DNA of 64,000 nucleotides, taken from positions 1-64,000 of the forward strand of contig NZ_BCNM01000020.1 of NCBI RefSeq assembly GCF_001514495.1, in the 5' to 3' direction. The notes under the pieces were generated by a model, which was given only the letters and a program-made list of their open reading frames with translations, was not told where the DNA came from and made no database searches. Positions 8,377 through 17,893 of the stretch are shown here, piece after piece. This DNA is from Paenibacillus pabuli NBRC 13638 (GTDB taxonomy: Bacteria > Bacillota > Bacilli > Paenibacillales > Paenibacillaceae). Each line of letters starts with the position of its first letter. Position 1 is the stretch's first letter. Position numbers and translations under genes: made by a program.

Positions 8377-10719
8377 TCAGGATTGCGTCACAGCAGCTGA
8401 TGAACCCTTATGCTGAGCCAGATGTTTCTTCATCTTCGCTACTTCGGTTCCTGCCAGCATCATAATGCCAATACCATGATTGTCATTCGTCACGGTAAGC
8501 AGGTCCTTGTTGTAATATTCAGCTGTAAATGCATATCTCGACCCGCTGCAGACCCCGTGTACATTCCCCTGACGGTCAATGGCTTTACAGGTTAATCCGT
8601 TCCATGCCTTCTCTGCCGCTTCCATGTAAATTTCCGGTTGATTCAACCAGCCAAAACGAACTCCCCGTGCAAAACCATAGGCAAACATCGCTGTACAGGA
8701 GGCCTCCTGATATGTTTTCGAATCATTTAATACCTGATGCCACAATCCACCCTCCCCTTGCAGAGCTTCATATCCTTCACATAATTCATTAAAGAAGGAA
8801 ATTAATGCCGGGCGCTCCGGGTGCTCTGCTGGCAAAGCTTCCAATACCTCAGACAACGAAAAGAGCGTCCATCCGTTACCCCGTCCCCACGGAATCTGTG
8901 TCGCCTGTCCATATTTGAAATCGTATACGTGGGACATGATCTTGAATTCAGGCATGAACAGATATTTCCTGTACAATAAAAATTGTCTGGCGGCTTCATC
9001 CAGTGCTGATACATTCCCTGTCAAACGGGCATAACGCACGAGAAACGGTGTGCTCATATAGAGATCGTCTGCCCACATCGTATTCTCGGCAAAATCACCA
9101 ATACACTCGCGGTAAAACGCACCGTCTTCCTGTCGTTCCAAGCGAGAGAGCATAAAATCTGCAATCCGGTCTGCGATTGGCAAGAACGTTGACTCCTGGC
9201 ACTCGGAGTAGGCTTCCAGCATCGCGGAACCAAAAGAACCACAATTGTCCAACATTTTAAGCATAACCAGCTGCTGGTTAACCGCCGGGAAACCATACTG
9301 CTCCCGATCCCATAACGAGTATTCATACATACGGGTACACGCCTGCACATGTTCTGCTGCATAGCGGGTTATGTCCGGTCTCTGCAAATAACGTCCGGTC
9401 TGTAACAGACCATACACGGTGACACCCAATGGATAGTCCCAGCGACCATAATTGGTCACACTGCCTACTGTCCATTTGTTACTAAGCATTGCATTTTCAT
9501 AATAGGGGCGTATCCACGCATTTGGTCTGTCCAGTCGCCAATACATGCGTCCGTTCTGAGTCTGGTGGATCCCCATTTCATCGGAGTGATCCTGCGTTAA
9601 ACTGCCTTTATACACCCGATCTGTACGAATCAGATCCTGCAAATCAGGTTCGATATCCTCAGATGCAAAAGGTCCGAGATATAACCACGACTCCCCAGAA
9701 GCTCCGTGCACACGTCGGGGAAGCTCCAGCTTCAGTTGTTTTTCATTCACCGATGCATTTAAAACAAACGCCCATGTCCCCGCCGTATCTCCACATTCAC
9801 TGCGTACCAAAAGGTCGCTCCGTCCAAAAGCTGCCGGTATATCCGCCTCAAATGGACCCGCTTTCTTCAACTGTACCGCCAGTTCGCCGTTCAGCCATAT
9901 ATCCAGTGGCCCGGAGGATTGACCAGACAAACGGATGTGGGAGTCGCTTGAATCACTATTGTTCAATCGTGTCCATGCGTAGGCTCGCTGCCCAGGAAGA
10001 TGTCCGTATATTCTCTCCAGTGTTGGTTGCTTCTGCTCTTCCTCTGACCATTGGGGATCAGGCAGCCACTCCAGTCTGTGATTCTCTTCTTTGCCAAGCA
10101 GGTTCCATTCGGCGTGACTGTTCTCCAGTCTGCCGGATAGATTGTTTGCGCTAGAAGTGAGCAATTCTTCCGAACTTAACGGCTTGGAATACACCCATCC
10201 TGCCTGTCCTTGTCTCTCCTCGAAAGGGGCGAGCACATTCAGAATGCGCACTTTCCCTTCATCCGAGCCAAACTGGCATCCAAAGCCCGCAGGTGTGTAT
10301 TTCATCTCCAACAACAACGTATTCCAGCCCGGTTTAATATCAATTCCCAGCTTCACGGTCGCGTTCGGGTTGATCTCATCCATGACTGTAGAGCGGTATA
10401 CCAATTGCTCATTAAAATAGAAACGAACAGGTCCATAACAGTGGACCAACACATCCAGATTCCGATCTTCATCCCCCCAGACCAGTGCTGCGGCGTATGA
10501 AACTTGGCCTTTACGAGCATCAGGAAAGCGTTCACTTAAATTCAGATCATACAGACCTTTTTCATTCTGCAGAATGCCCGACTTCTGAAAGACCCGATAT
10601 ACAAAATCAGCCTGCGCATTGGCCCCAATATATCTCTCAGCCAGTACCTTCAATACCTGATCCTGGTCTTCTCCGAATCGATAATACATGCTCTGCGGTT
10701 CACTGAAATATGTTGTCAT
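8377..10719 (-). CDS. GH105-type glycosidase with large N-terminal domain
   Basis: The C-terminal half (about 370-770) matches glycoside hydrolase family 105, the unsaturated rhamnogalacturonyl hydrolases (YteR/YesR). The signature TMWADDLYMSTPFL contains the conserved WADD, and IPWGRGNGWTLFSLSEVL follows. The 780-residue protein is about twice the usual family length. Its first 350 residues are beta-rich and contain short jelly-roll-like phrases such as DIWLNGELAV and LLVRSECGD. They may bind carbohydrate or form an accessory sandwich. No signal peptide is visible, so it should act in the cytoplasm on imported unsaturated oligosaccharides. The ribosome site before the ATG is poorly placed, and the start could be slightly different. 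It heads the sugar locus. Confidence 0.8.
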   Translation of the reverse strand: MTTYFSEPQSMYYRFGEDQDQVLKVLAERYIGANAQADFVYRVFQKSGILQNEKGLYDLNLSERFPDARKGQVSYAAALVWGDEDRNLDVLVHCYGPVRFYFNEQLVYRSTVMDEINPNATVKLGIDIKPGWNTLLLEMKYTPAGFGCQFGSDEGKVRILNVLAPFEERQGQAGWVYSKPLSSEELLTSSANNLSGRLENSHAEWNLLGKEENHRLEWLPDPQWSEEEQKQPTLERIYGHLPGQRAYAWTRLNNSDSSDSHIRLSGQSSGPLDIWLNGELAVQLKKAGPFEADIPAAFGRSDLLVRSECGDTAGTWAFVLNASVNEKQLKLELPRRVHGASGESWLYLGPFASEDIEPDLQDLIRTDRVYKGSLTQDHSDEMGIHQTQNGRMYWRLDRPNAWIRPYYENAMLSNKWTVGSVTNYGRWDYPLGVTVYGLLQTGRYLQRPDITRYAAEHVQACTRMYEYSLWDREQYGFPAVNQQLVMLKMLDNCGSFGSAMLEAYSECQESTFLPIADRIADFMLSRLERQEDGAFYRECIGDFAENTMWADDLYMSTPFLVRYARLTGNVSALDEAARQFLLYRKYLFMPEFKIMSHVYDFKYGQATQIPWGRGNGWTLFSLSEVLEALPAEHPERPALISFFNELCEGYEALQGEGGLWHQVLNDSKTYQEASCTAMFAYGFARGVRFGWLNQPEIYMEAAEKAWNGLTCKAIDRQGNVHGVCSGSRYAFTAEYYNKDLLTVTNDNHGIGIMMLAGTEVAKMKKHLAQHKGSSAAVTQS

Positions 10720-11018
10720 TGAATGCCCACATTCCTCTCCCGGTGGAATTAATAGGTATAGCGCTTAACCTGAGTGAGAAAATCCCTTTTTGGTTGAACG
10801 TTTATGATTCTTGGTTCATCTATGGAACAGCTAAATAATAAACCAAGTATAACTGAACTGCCTCGTGGTGGCTACAGATTTTTGATTACGCTTACAAAAA
10901 TACAAGAATAGACACCTTCGCTTTCTTTCTCGAGCTTGGTATCGCCTCTGACTCAGAGATTAGCCCCCCGTTTTAACGGGATAAGGATACCGGAATATTT
11001 AATAATAGGCTGAAATCC
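10720..11018. other. Control region upstream of the GH105-type gene
   Basis: This stretch holds a candidate cre site and several AT-rich hexamers. A minus-strand TTATACT near 10845 could be a -10 element, but no matching -35 was found. A short inverted repeat (CCCGTTttAACGGG) lies around 10967-10980. No gene was found. Confidence 0.4.
10883..10896. promoter_or_regulatory. Candidate cre (CcpA) site upstream of the hydrolase
   Basis: TGATTACGCTTACA, read in either direction, matches the cre consensus TGWNANCGNTNWCA at 13 of 14 positions. It lies about 165 bp upstream of the hydrolase start codon and is likely to overlap or precede its promoter. Confidence 0.6.
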
Positions 11019-11065
11019 AAAAAACCTCCGACTACACTTTCCTTATAAGGTAGTGAGCGGAGGCT
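11019..11065 (-). terminator. Rho-independent terminator of the EEP-family gene
   Basis: On the minus strand CCTCCG and a partly paired inner stem around ATAA close with CGGAGG and a run of six T. It lies about 45 bp after the stop codon of the endonuclease/exonuclease/phosphatase-family gene. Confidence 0.75.
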
Positions 11066-11110
11066 TTCGTTCAATTTAAATAAAAAATGGTGTACAAGAG
11101 TATCCCGGTG

Positions 11111-11929
11111 TTAAATTTCCACAGCTACGCCGTAGTGGTCAGAGACCACAGGGCCATTCTTTCCGTTGAGAACAACCATCGAGGACTTTGCCTGCACCGG
11201 GCGATTCGAGAAAATATAATCAATACGCAAATCGCGTTTGTTATCTGCCCAACCAGCAATGGCTTTGACCACGGTTGCACCTTCATCCTTTTGCAGAGCC
11301 GTTGTGTAGAGATCATTCCAGCCCTTGCCCATCATATAATCATAGCCTTCCCCACGTATTTCTGCGACATTATTGAAATCCCCCATAATATACAGCGGTT
11401 GTTCCATATATGGAGCAAGCTTGCTCTCGGTCAGTTCCCATTGACCTTTGAAAGGCTCCTGTTCATCGTCCCACCAGTTATAGTGTCCATTCACAAACCA
11501 GGTTGCTTCACCTTGGACGGCGGTCTGTATACCTACAATTTTGCGGGTTCGATAGTTGTCGTAATCACGCATGTGGGATACATATTCCCCAAAAGCTTGT
11601 GTGATCGGCGTCCGGCTCAGGATCGCCAGCCCTTCATCGTATTTGCCGAAACCAATATGAGTCGGAACCCATGTCCAGTAATACGTGTCGATTAGTTGCT
11701 TGAGCAGAACGTAGGCGTAGTTGTCTTTTTTGATCACAGCATCCGATTCGGTAGCAACGTAATATTCCAGTTCCTCCGCTGACAGCGCTGTTTCTTGCAT
11801 GGATTGGTTGACCTCCTGCATGGAGATCACATCAAATTGATGTGTATTGATAAAATCAGCCAGCTGGCTGATCTTGTTCAGTTGGTCTTCTTCTGCCCAG
11901 GCGTGGGTATTTAACGTAAGTATTTTCAT
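11111..11929 (-). CDS. Endonuclease/exonuclease/phosphatase-family protein
   Basis: The 272-residue protein belongs to the EEP fold: metal-dependent phosphodiesterases including DNases, sphingomyelinases and inositol phosphatases. The family landmarks are the N-terminal LTLNTHAW, the metal-binding Glu in SMQEVNQS, HYNWW, GDFNN and the C-terminal SDHYGVAVEI. The start at 11929 is chosen because AGGAG lies 7 nt upstream; an upstream in-frame extension to 11995 lacks such a site. No signal peptide is visible, so it is likely cytoplasmic. The true substrate cannot be read from the sequence. It is a single-gene unit with its own terminator, divergent from the SWIM gene. Confidence 0.85.
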   Translation of the reverse strand: MKILTLNTHAWAEEDQLNKISQLADFINTHQFDVISMQEVNQSMQETALSAEELEYYVATESDAVIKKDNYAYVLLKQLIDTYYWTWVPTHIGFGKYDEGLAILSRTPITQAFGEYVSHMRDYDNYRTRKIVGIQTAVQGEATWFVNGHYNWWDDEQEPFKGQWELTESKLAPYMEQPLYIMGDFNNVAEIRGEGYDYMMGKGWNDLYTTALQKDEGATVVKAIAGWADNKRDLRIDYIFSNRPVQAKSSMVVLNGKNGPVVSDHYGVAVEI

Positions 11930-12208
11930 ATGCTCTCTCCTGTTGTTTGAAATTAAGCCGAAGCCCGGCCTGCATCGTTCCTGTAAGGAATACATACGCT
12001 AAGCATACACAAGACGAGCCTATTATGCATGTTTTATGGCAAAAAAACGGGGATTACTACTCTTCGATTTCACCTCTAAAAAGTCTCCTCCAAGTTCTCA
12101 GAACCGATGCACGAAGCACACGATAACTGATATGATGGATATATAAAATGTACACCATTACGTCAAGACGTGGTGATTACTGAACCTATGATTTCCCCAG
12201 GAGATGGA

Positions 12209-13981
12209 ATGATGAACATACCTAATGACATGAACATGGATGATGCACAGTGGCAGCAGCTGATCAGGCAGGTCGCAGAACATTTCAACAACCTGACGAT
12301 CATGCGCGGATTCCAATATTATAAACAGAAACGCGTTGGACCATTAACCTACACTGCACAAAACGGAATTTTGGCTAAAGTACAAGGTTCAGATGAGTAT
12401 GAGGTAACCTTGAACTTGCAGTCGTTAACTACCAGTCACTGCACCTGTCCGGTAGGTTCTCATTGCAAACATATGATAGCCGTTCTAATGGGTTATGCCG
12501 AGCAACTGGGGCGACCCGTACACGGCATCGTTAATGCTCACTCCAGTACGGCACTGAAACAGGCTCCAAAACCCGCTGCTATAGCAACTTCAGGACGTTC
12601 GGATTATGCAGCACACGAAGAGGATCTTACCCTCCCTGATAACCAGTATAGCCAGATCAAGGAACGGGCAACGGAAATTGCCGAACTTGAGATCATGGAA
12701 TGGCATGAGCTGTTTCGGGCATGCCTGAAACGACTGGGTACAGGCACGCCAAGTACATCGTATGTGCAGGCCGCAGCGGACGAGCTCTATTCCATTAAAC
12801 CTAAGCTGTCAACTGGCATGGATCAGTTATTTGAGCTGCATGTTCAGTTGTACCTGCTTCGCTTCTGTGTACCTGGCCGCAATTCAATCACACATACCCC
12901 TGTGTATCTGAGCTATCCTGCCCAACTTGCCGTGGATGCGCTCCAGAAAGGGTTGGAACAAGTCCTTAGCCATTCATTGGATCTCTCCGGTCTGAAGGGC
13001 ACAAAGCTTGAACAGCATTGGAAGCGGCTTGAGGAAACCTCCGCTTACCTGCGTACGCAGATGATATCCGAGACATCCAGCATGATGTTCTTCACTCCGA
13101 TTTATCGACAGCTTTGGTTAAACTGGATCATGCCTCATCTTCAGGATAACCGGAAAATGCTGGAATCAGAGCTGGAGCATCTGCAGGAAATGGAGACTGG
13201 CCCGACCGCTGCTTCCAAACCCGCCAAACCGGGTGAAAGCGTGTTGAGCGTAGCGAATCTGACCGATAAGGGGATCGTCGGTTCACCAACGAAATCCGCC
13301 ACAATTCCCTTGCCCTTGGTATTGGCACAGAGCTGGATATATTTCCATTTGAGACAAGATGAGCAGGCCTGGCACCGATTAGTCAGCGGAAGCTCGGCAT
13401 ATGGCATCCCGCCGGAGCATCTGCTGCATTTTCTTCACGTACTTGCTGATTCTTCGGACTGGAAACGGCTGGGGGAATGGTTAGTGCAGCTCGGACCTCT
13501 GCTTGCGAACCGACGGAACTCCCCTCTAAATGATTACATGCAGTTGTGGGACACAGCCATTCATCATCTGCCTGATGTAGAGCATCGCATGTGGGACACC
13601 CTGGTCAGCATGCTGCCCCATTCCCGTCCGGCTTATGAAGAAGCGATGCATGCCCGGGGACAATGGCGGCGATGGATTGATTTTCAATTGAGCACGGAGA
13701 CAGAGCCGCTTGAATTCCGTGTAGCTGTGCTGCAGCCGATTGAAAAGGATGCACCTGAATTGCTGCTGCCTTTTTACCATCAAGCAGTCGATCGTTATAT
13801 CGGACACAAAAACAGAGATGGATACAAAGCTGCCGTAAAACTGCTGAAGCGACTGTCTAAAATTTATAAAAAATTGAAGCAAGAAGAGCATTGGGAGCAG
13901 TTTATCACCACATTGGCCGTTCGTAACAGCCGACTGCGCGCCCTGCAGGAAGAGCTTCGGAAAGGTAAGTTGATCTCATGA
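12209..13981 (+). CDS. SWIM zinc-finger protein, partner of SNF2 helicase
   Basis: This gene encodes about 590 residues. The SWIM motif is CTCPVGSHCKH (C-x-C-x(n)-C-x-H), near residues 85-97 and preceded by a short beta-rich segment. The remaining 480 residues look helical and have no recognised domain. The start at 12209 follows AGGAG by 5 nt; a GTG at 12170 in the same frame is less convincing. It overlaps the SNF2 gene by 4 bp, the same arrangement as the ywqB-ywqA pair of Bacillus subtilis. A DNA- or protein-binding role beside the helicase is likely, but its process is unknown. Confidence 0.85.
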   Translation: MMNIPNDMNMDDAQWQQLIRQVAEHFNNLTIMRGFQYYKQKRVGPLTYTAQNGILAKVQGSDEYEVTLNLQSLTTSHCTCPVGSHCKHMIAVLMGYAEQLGRPVHGIVNAHSSTALKQAPKPAAIATSGRSDYAAHEEDLTLPDNQYSQIKERATEIAELEIMEWHELFRACLKRLGTGTPSTSYVQAAADELYSIKPKLSTGMDQLFELHVQLYLLRFCVPGRNSITHTPVYLSYPAQLAVDALQKGLEQVLSHSLDLSGLKGTKLEQHWKRLEETSAYLRTQMISETSSMMFFTPIYRQLWLNWIMPHLQDNRKMLESELEHLQEMETGPTAASKPAKPGESVLSVANLTDKGIVGSPTKSATIPLPLVLAQSWIYFHLRQDEQAWHRLVSGSSAYGIPPEHLLHFLHVLADSSDWKRLGEWLVQLGPLLANRRNSPLNDYMQLWDTAIHHLPDVEHRMWDTLVSMLPHSRPAYEEAMHARGQWRRWIDFQLSTETEPLEFRVAVLQPIEKDAPELLLPFYHQAVDRYIGHKNRDGYKAAVKLLKRLSKIYKKLKQEEHWEQFITTLAVRNSRLRALQEELRKGKLIS

Positions 13982-16900
13982 GCCTAATGCACCCTTACAC
14001 CGAAACGATTGAGGTCCATGTTGCCTTGACGGGATACGGCGATGCCTTGTTCTATGGAGCGCTGAACACCCATCACTTTGTATCGGGACAATCGCTTAAG
14101 CAGCGATTATTTGCTTGGCATGCCCCCTCTTTCTATGGTACAGAACTGGAAACGAGACAGATTGAAGAGATTGAACTGGTTGTTCTGCCTGCGGAAGAAG
14201 TAATTCCATTTTTCTCCGAAATGAACACCCTTCTGCACATCGAATGGAAGTGGGACGAGCAGGCAGAGTATTTAATCCGACTGGCCCCGGTACTTGCAGC
14301 ATCGATTGAAAATCGTAAATATATACCCAGCTTTACCGCATTTCGTACCGGACAACTGCAATGGATCTGGGACCCGGACAGCTTGAAAAAGCAGGATCGA
14401 ACCGCTCTTGGCAAAGCCCTGGAACAAACGGATGAGAGCTACGCCGAAGGGCTGAGTGCTGCCTATTCGGCTTCCGTGTTCCAGCGATGGTACAGCACGG
14501 AGGAAGCGGCCACCGATCTGCGGCGCGAGTTCCCGCAGTTGTTTCCACAAAGCGGAACAGCTCCGCAAACGGCCGGCATGGATGCCCAATCCTGGCTCGT
14601 GTCCATCGGCTGGAAAGCAGACGCAGCACCATTCCGTCCCCTCCTGCAATTGCTGGAACCGGAAGATGATGAACCCGCTTGGCGGCTGCGGCTGGTATTA
14701 CAGAACAAACTGGATGCAGCCGTACTCGTTCCCGTGCGGCTGGATTCACGCGGAAGGCTGGAAGGTGAATGGCCGGACGTATGGACGCCGTTCATCCTTG
14801 ATCGTTCAGCTGGCTGGCTGGAGCAATTGCGAGCGCATCTGCCCCGAATTCGCCGTGCCATTAGCGGCAGTCGGGATGTGCTGAGTGATCCATTGGAAGA
14901 TCAGGATGCTTGGCTGTTCCTGACACAAGACAGCGGACGACTGCTCGAAGCTGGCTGGCAAGTGCTGCTTCCCGGTTGGTGGGAAGCTGCGCGAAAGAAG
15001 AAACCCAAGCTGCGCGCCAAAGTAAAACCGGAGGAAGGCAGTGAACGTGGACAATCGTTCTTCGGATTGGACTCGATCATTCATTTTGACTGGCGTATTG
15101 CAATCGGTGATACGGATCTCAGCGAGGAAGAATTCGCTGATCTCGTCGCACGTAATGAACGGCTGGTCCGCTTCCGCGGGGAATGGGTTCCCCTCGACCC
15201 GGCCTTGCTTGAGCAGATTCGCCGAGCCATGGGCGGTGTGGATCAGGAACAAGGGTTATCGTTTCAGGATATTTTGCACCTGCATCTGCTGCATAATGAG
15301 CAGCGTGAATATCGGAACCAGAAACGCAAGGAAGGACAGGCAGAGGAAGAAGAACAGCCACAATCTAACGAGAATATTCGACTTGAGGTGGAGCTGAACG
15401 AACACCTGAACCGGGTGATCGCGCAGCTTGGTGGCGGGCAAGGCGGCGCTCCTTCGCTGCCCGTTCCGGCAGGACTGCATGCCGAGCTTCGTTCCTATCA
15501 AAAGGAAGGTTTCGCTTGGCTGGGATTCCTGCGAAGATTCGGCCTCGGGGCTTGTCTTGCGGATGACATGGGTCTCGGAAAAACGATACAGTTCATTACG
15601 TATTTACTGCATCTCAAAGAGCATGAGCAGCGATTGCCTGGGCAGGCTCCTGCCCTTCTCGTCTGCCCCACTTCCGTATTGGGGAACTGGCAAAAGGAAA
15701 TCAGCCGATTCGCGCCTTCAATTAACGTCAGTTTGCATTACGGAGCACGAAGACTTAGCGGAGAAGAGTTCCGGGAACAGACGGAACAGGTGGATATCAT
15801 CATTACCTCGTATGCGACAGCCACTCTGGATCAAGAGATGCTGCAGTCCTATACGTGGGCATCGATCTGTCTGGATGAAGCGCAGAATATTAAAAATGCT
15901 CAGACGAAGCAATCTATGGCGGTACGCAGCTTCCCTGCAAAACACCGGATTGCACTGACGGGTACGCCGATTGAAAATCGGCTGTCCGAGCTGTGGTCCA
16001 TATATGATTTTATTAATCCAGGTTATCTGGGCAGCGCACGGGCATTCCAGACTCGCTTTATCAGCGCGATCGAGAAGGATAAGGACGAGCAGCGCATGCA
16101 GGATTTGCAGCAGTTAGTGAAGCCCTTCATGCTGCGCCGCAAGAAAAAAGACCCGAATATTCAACTCGATCTGCCGGACAAAAACGAGATGAAAACGTAT
16201 ATTCACCTTACGGGTGAACAAAGTGCCCTGTATGACCAGTCTGTTCAGGAACTGATGGACAAAATGAAAGAGCTGGAAGGCATCAAGCGAAAGGGTGCGA
16301 TTCTCTCTGCCTTAACCCAGCTCAAGCAGTTGTGTGATCATCCCCTGCTGCTGACCAAAGAAGCCTTGCCGGAAACGATCTCCCCGGAAGGCTCAGCCAC
16401 AGCGTATGACATGTACAGTCCTCAGGACATGGCCATGTTGATCAGCCGATCCGCGAAGCTGGAACGATTGATGGAACTGGTCCGCGAACTGCGAGACGAG
16501 GGCGAACGATGCCTGATTTTCACCCAATACATCGGCATGGGACAGATGCTGCAGCAGGTATTGAGACAGGAGTTGCAGGAACCTGTACTGTATCTGCATG
16601 GGGGTACGTCCAAGACAGCCAGGGATCGCATGATTGAGGAGTTCCAGTCCCGGACGTTGCCTGCGGCAGAGCAGCCGTCGGTCTTTATTCTGTCCATCAA
16701 GGCAGGTGGCGTGGGCTTGAACCTGACCGCAGCGAATCATGTGTTCCACTTTGACCGCTGGTGGAACCCTGCCGTGGAAAATCAGGCTACAGACCGTGCC
16801 TATCGGATGGGACAGACGAAGGATGTTCAGGTACACAAGTTCATCTCGCTGGGCACACTCGAAGAACGCATTGACGAGATGCTGGAGAGCAAACAGCAGC

Positions 16901-17001
16901 TCAGCGACAATATTATCACCAGCTCTGAAAACTGGATTACCGAGCTATCGACGGATGAGCTGAAGGATCTGTTCACCCGGCGCCGCGATTGGTCGGGTTA
17001 A
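13978..17001 (+). CDS. SNF2-family DEAD/DEAH-like ATPase (YwqA-like)
   Basis: The 1007-residue Swi2/Snf2 translocase has an N-terminal region (about 1-480) typical of bacterial SNF2 proteins. Helicase domain 1 has Walker A in ADDMGLGKT and a DEAQ box in CLDEAQNIKN. Motif III is ALTGTPIENRLSELWS. Helicase domain 2 has SIKAGGVGLNLTAANHV and HFDRWWNPAVENQATDRAYRMGQ. Such enzymes translocate on double-stranded DNA and remodel nucleoprotein complexes without unwinding. The start codon overlaps the SWIM gene stop by 4 bp, so the two proteins are probably made together. A bidirectional terminator follows. Confidence 0.95.
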   Translation: MSLMHPYTETIEVHVALTGYGDALFYGALNTHHFVSGQSLKQRLFAWHAPSFYGTELETRQIEEIELVVLPAEEVIPFFSEMNTLLHIEWKWDEQAEYLIRLAPVLAASIENRKYIPSFTAFRTGQLQWIWDPDSLKKQDRTALGKALEQTDESYAEGLSAAYSASVFQRWYSTEEAATDLRREFPQLFPQSGTAPQTAGMDAQSWLVSIGWKADAAPFRPLLQLLEPEDDEPAWRLRLVLQNKLDAAVLVPVRLDSRGRLEGEWPDVWTPFILDRSAGWLEQLRAHLPRIRRAISGSRDVLSDPLEDQDAWLFLTQDSGRLLEAGWQVLLPGWWEAARKKKPKLRAKVKPEEGSERGQSFFGLDSIIHFDWRIAIGDTDLSEEEFADLVARNERLVRFRGEWVPLDPALLEQIRRAMGGVDQEQGLSFQDILHLHLLHNEQREYRNQKRKEGQAEEEEQPQSNENIRLEVELNEHLNRVIAQLGGGQGGAPSLPVPAGLHAELRSYQKEGFAWLGFLRRFGLGACLADDMGLGKTIQFITYLLHLKEHEQRLPGQAPALLVCPTSVLGNWQKEISRFAPSINVSLHYGARRLSGEEFREQTEQVDIIITSYATATLDQEMLQSYTWASICLDEAQNIKNAQTKQSMAVRSFPAKHRIALTGTPIENRLSELWSIYDFINPGYLGSARAFQTRFISAIEKDKDEQRMQDLQQLVKPFMLRRKKKDPNIQLDLPDKNEMKTYIHLTGEQSALYDQSVQELMDKMKELEGIKRKGAILSALTQLKQLCDHPLLLTKEALPETISPEGSATAYDMYSPQDMAMLISRSAKLERLMELVRELRDEGERCLIFTQYIGMGQMLQQVLRQELQEPVLYLHGGTSKTARDRMIEEFQSRTLPAAEQPSVFILSIKAGGVGLNLTAANHVFHFDRWWNPAVENQATDRAYRMGQTKDVQVHKFISLGTLEERIDEMLESKQQLSDNIITSSENWITELSTDELKDLFTRRRDWSG

Positions 17002-17047
17002 CTCAGCATGATGATGCAATATACGCATCCTTGTAAATCGTAGAATA

Positions 17048-17093
17048 CAAAAAGAGCGAAGTGTCGGAAATGATTCCGCCTTCGCTCTTTTTT
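17048..17093. terminator. Bidirectional terminator between convergent genes
   Basis: AAAAAGAGCGAAG and its complement CTTCGCTCTTTTT flank an inner CGGAA/TTCCG stem. A-run and T-run ends serve both the SNF2 gene (plus) and the small secreted-protein gene (minus). Confidence 0.85.
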
Positions 17094-17099
17094 ACATTC

Positions 17100-17570
17100 C
17101 TAGCGCATGTTTCCGATGATGGACGATCTTGAATCCTGCATTTTCTTGATGAAGTTAGTCATTACATCAAATGCTTCATTACGTTTGTTGCTCATAGACT
17201 GCAAACGCAGCATATCCATTTGTTGTGAGTTGCTCAACGCATCGATTTGGCCTTTCAGTTTTTGAGCTTGGGTAGTATCCCCATTCTGAGTAGCTACCTG
17301 CAATTGTGCGTTCAGCTCTGCAATCGCTTGATTGCGATTTTGAACTTCTTGAATCTGTGCCTGCAGTTGACTATCCAGCAATTTCGTGCGTTCTTGCTGA
17401 ACCATCATCAAAGCGGTTTCGATATCCATGCTGCTCAGATCAATAGCTGAGAGAGAAGACCCCACCGGAGTTACCGTAGATACACTTGCTGCAGAAGCAG
17501 AAGCAACAACGGACACAGCCGCGATGGCAGCAATCGCCGTAGAAGAAATCATTTTCCCTGTTCTTTTCAT
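17100..17570 (-). CDS. Secreted coiled-coil protein of unknown function
   Basis: The 156-residue protein was not recognised. It starts with a clear signal peptide (MKRTGK, then an Ala/Val-rich core) and a probable cleavage at SASA-AS near residue 28. From about residue 50 it is a long charged helix rich in Gln, Glu, Asn and Leu with heptad-like spacing (QAQIQEVQNRNQAIAELNAQ), so it likely forms a coiled coil outside the cell. A good ribosome site (GGAGGTC) precedes the ATG. It is a single-gene unit. It could be a cell-surface or chaperone-like protein; no function is claimed. Confidence 0.75.
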   Translation of the reverse strand: MKRTGKMISSTAIAAIAAVSVVASASAASVSTVTPVGSSLSAIDLSSMDIETALMMVQQERTKLLDSQLQAQIQEVQNRNQAIAELNAQLQVATQNGDTTQAQKLKGQIDALSNSQQMDMLRLQSMSNKRNEAFDVMTNFIKKMQDSRSSIIGNMR

Positions 17571-17893
17571 AACGCAGACCTCCTATAGTTGGTGATATAT
17601 ACCAGGTATTAACTGGCATCTTTCGACATCATATATCGAAGGTCCTAGATCCTACAACCCAAACTCATGAAGTTGAGACTAAATTGATACAGATGGATGA
17701 TTCCATTGTGAAACAACTCCTCGCCTGTCTACCCCATCTGAAGGGTGCAATACGGTCTAATTCGTCCATGATAAAGAACTCTTTTTCTCTTCCCCCAAAA
17801 ATAATTGTGACCATATGCGCTGGGTGAAAGTCTAATTCATGTAAAACCAAAGGGAACTGGTTTCCCGCTTACCTAAGAAAGGAGCTGGTATTC
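17571..17893. other. Divergent intergenic region upstream of the ECF sigma gene
   Basis: This region separates the secreted-protein gene from the sigma-factor gene. It contains TGAAAC at 17708-17713, a common ECF -35 element, but the spacing to a matching -10 is not right. There is also an inverted repeat GGGAActggTTTCCC near 17850-17866. No gene was found. An autoregulated ECF promoter is expected but not demonstrated. Confidence 0.35.

Noticed and set aside
10966..10980. CCCGTTttAACGGG inverted repeat as a terminator
   Set aside because: No U-run follows on either strand and no gene ends there.
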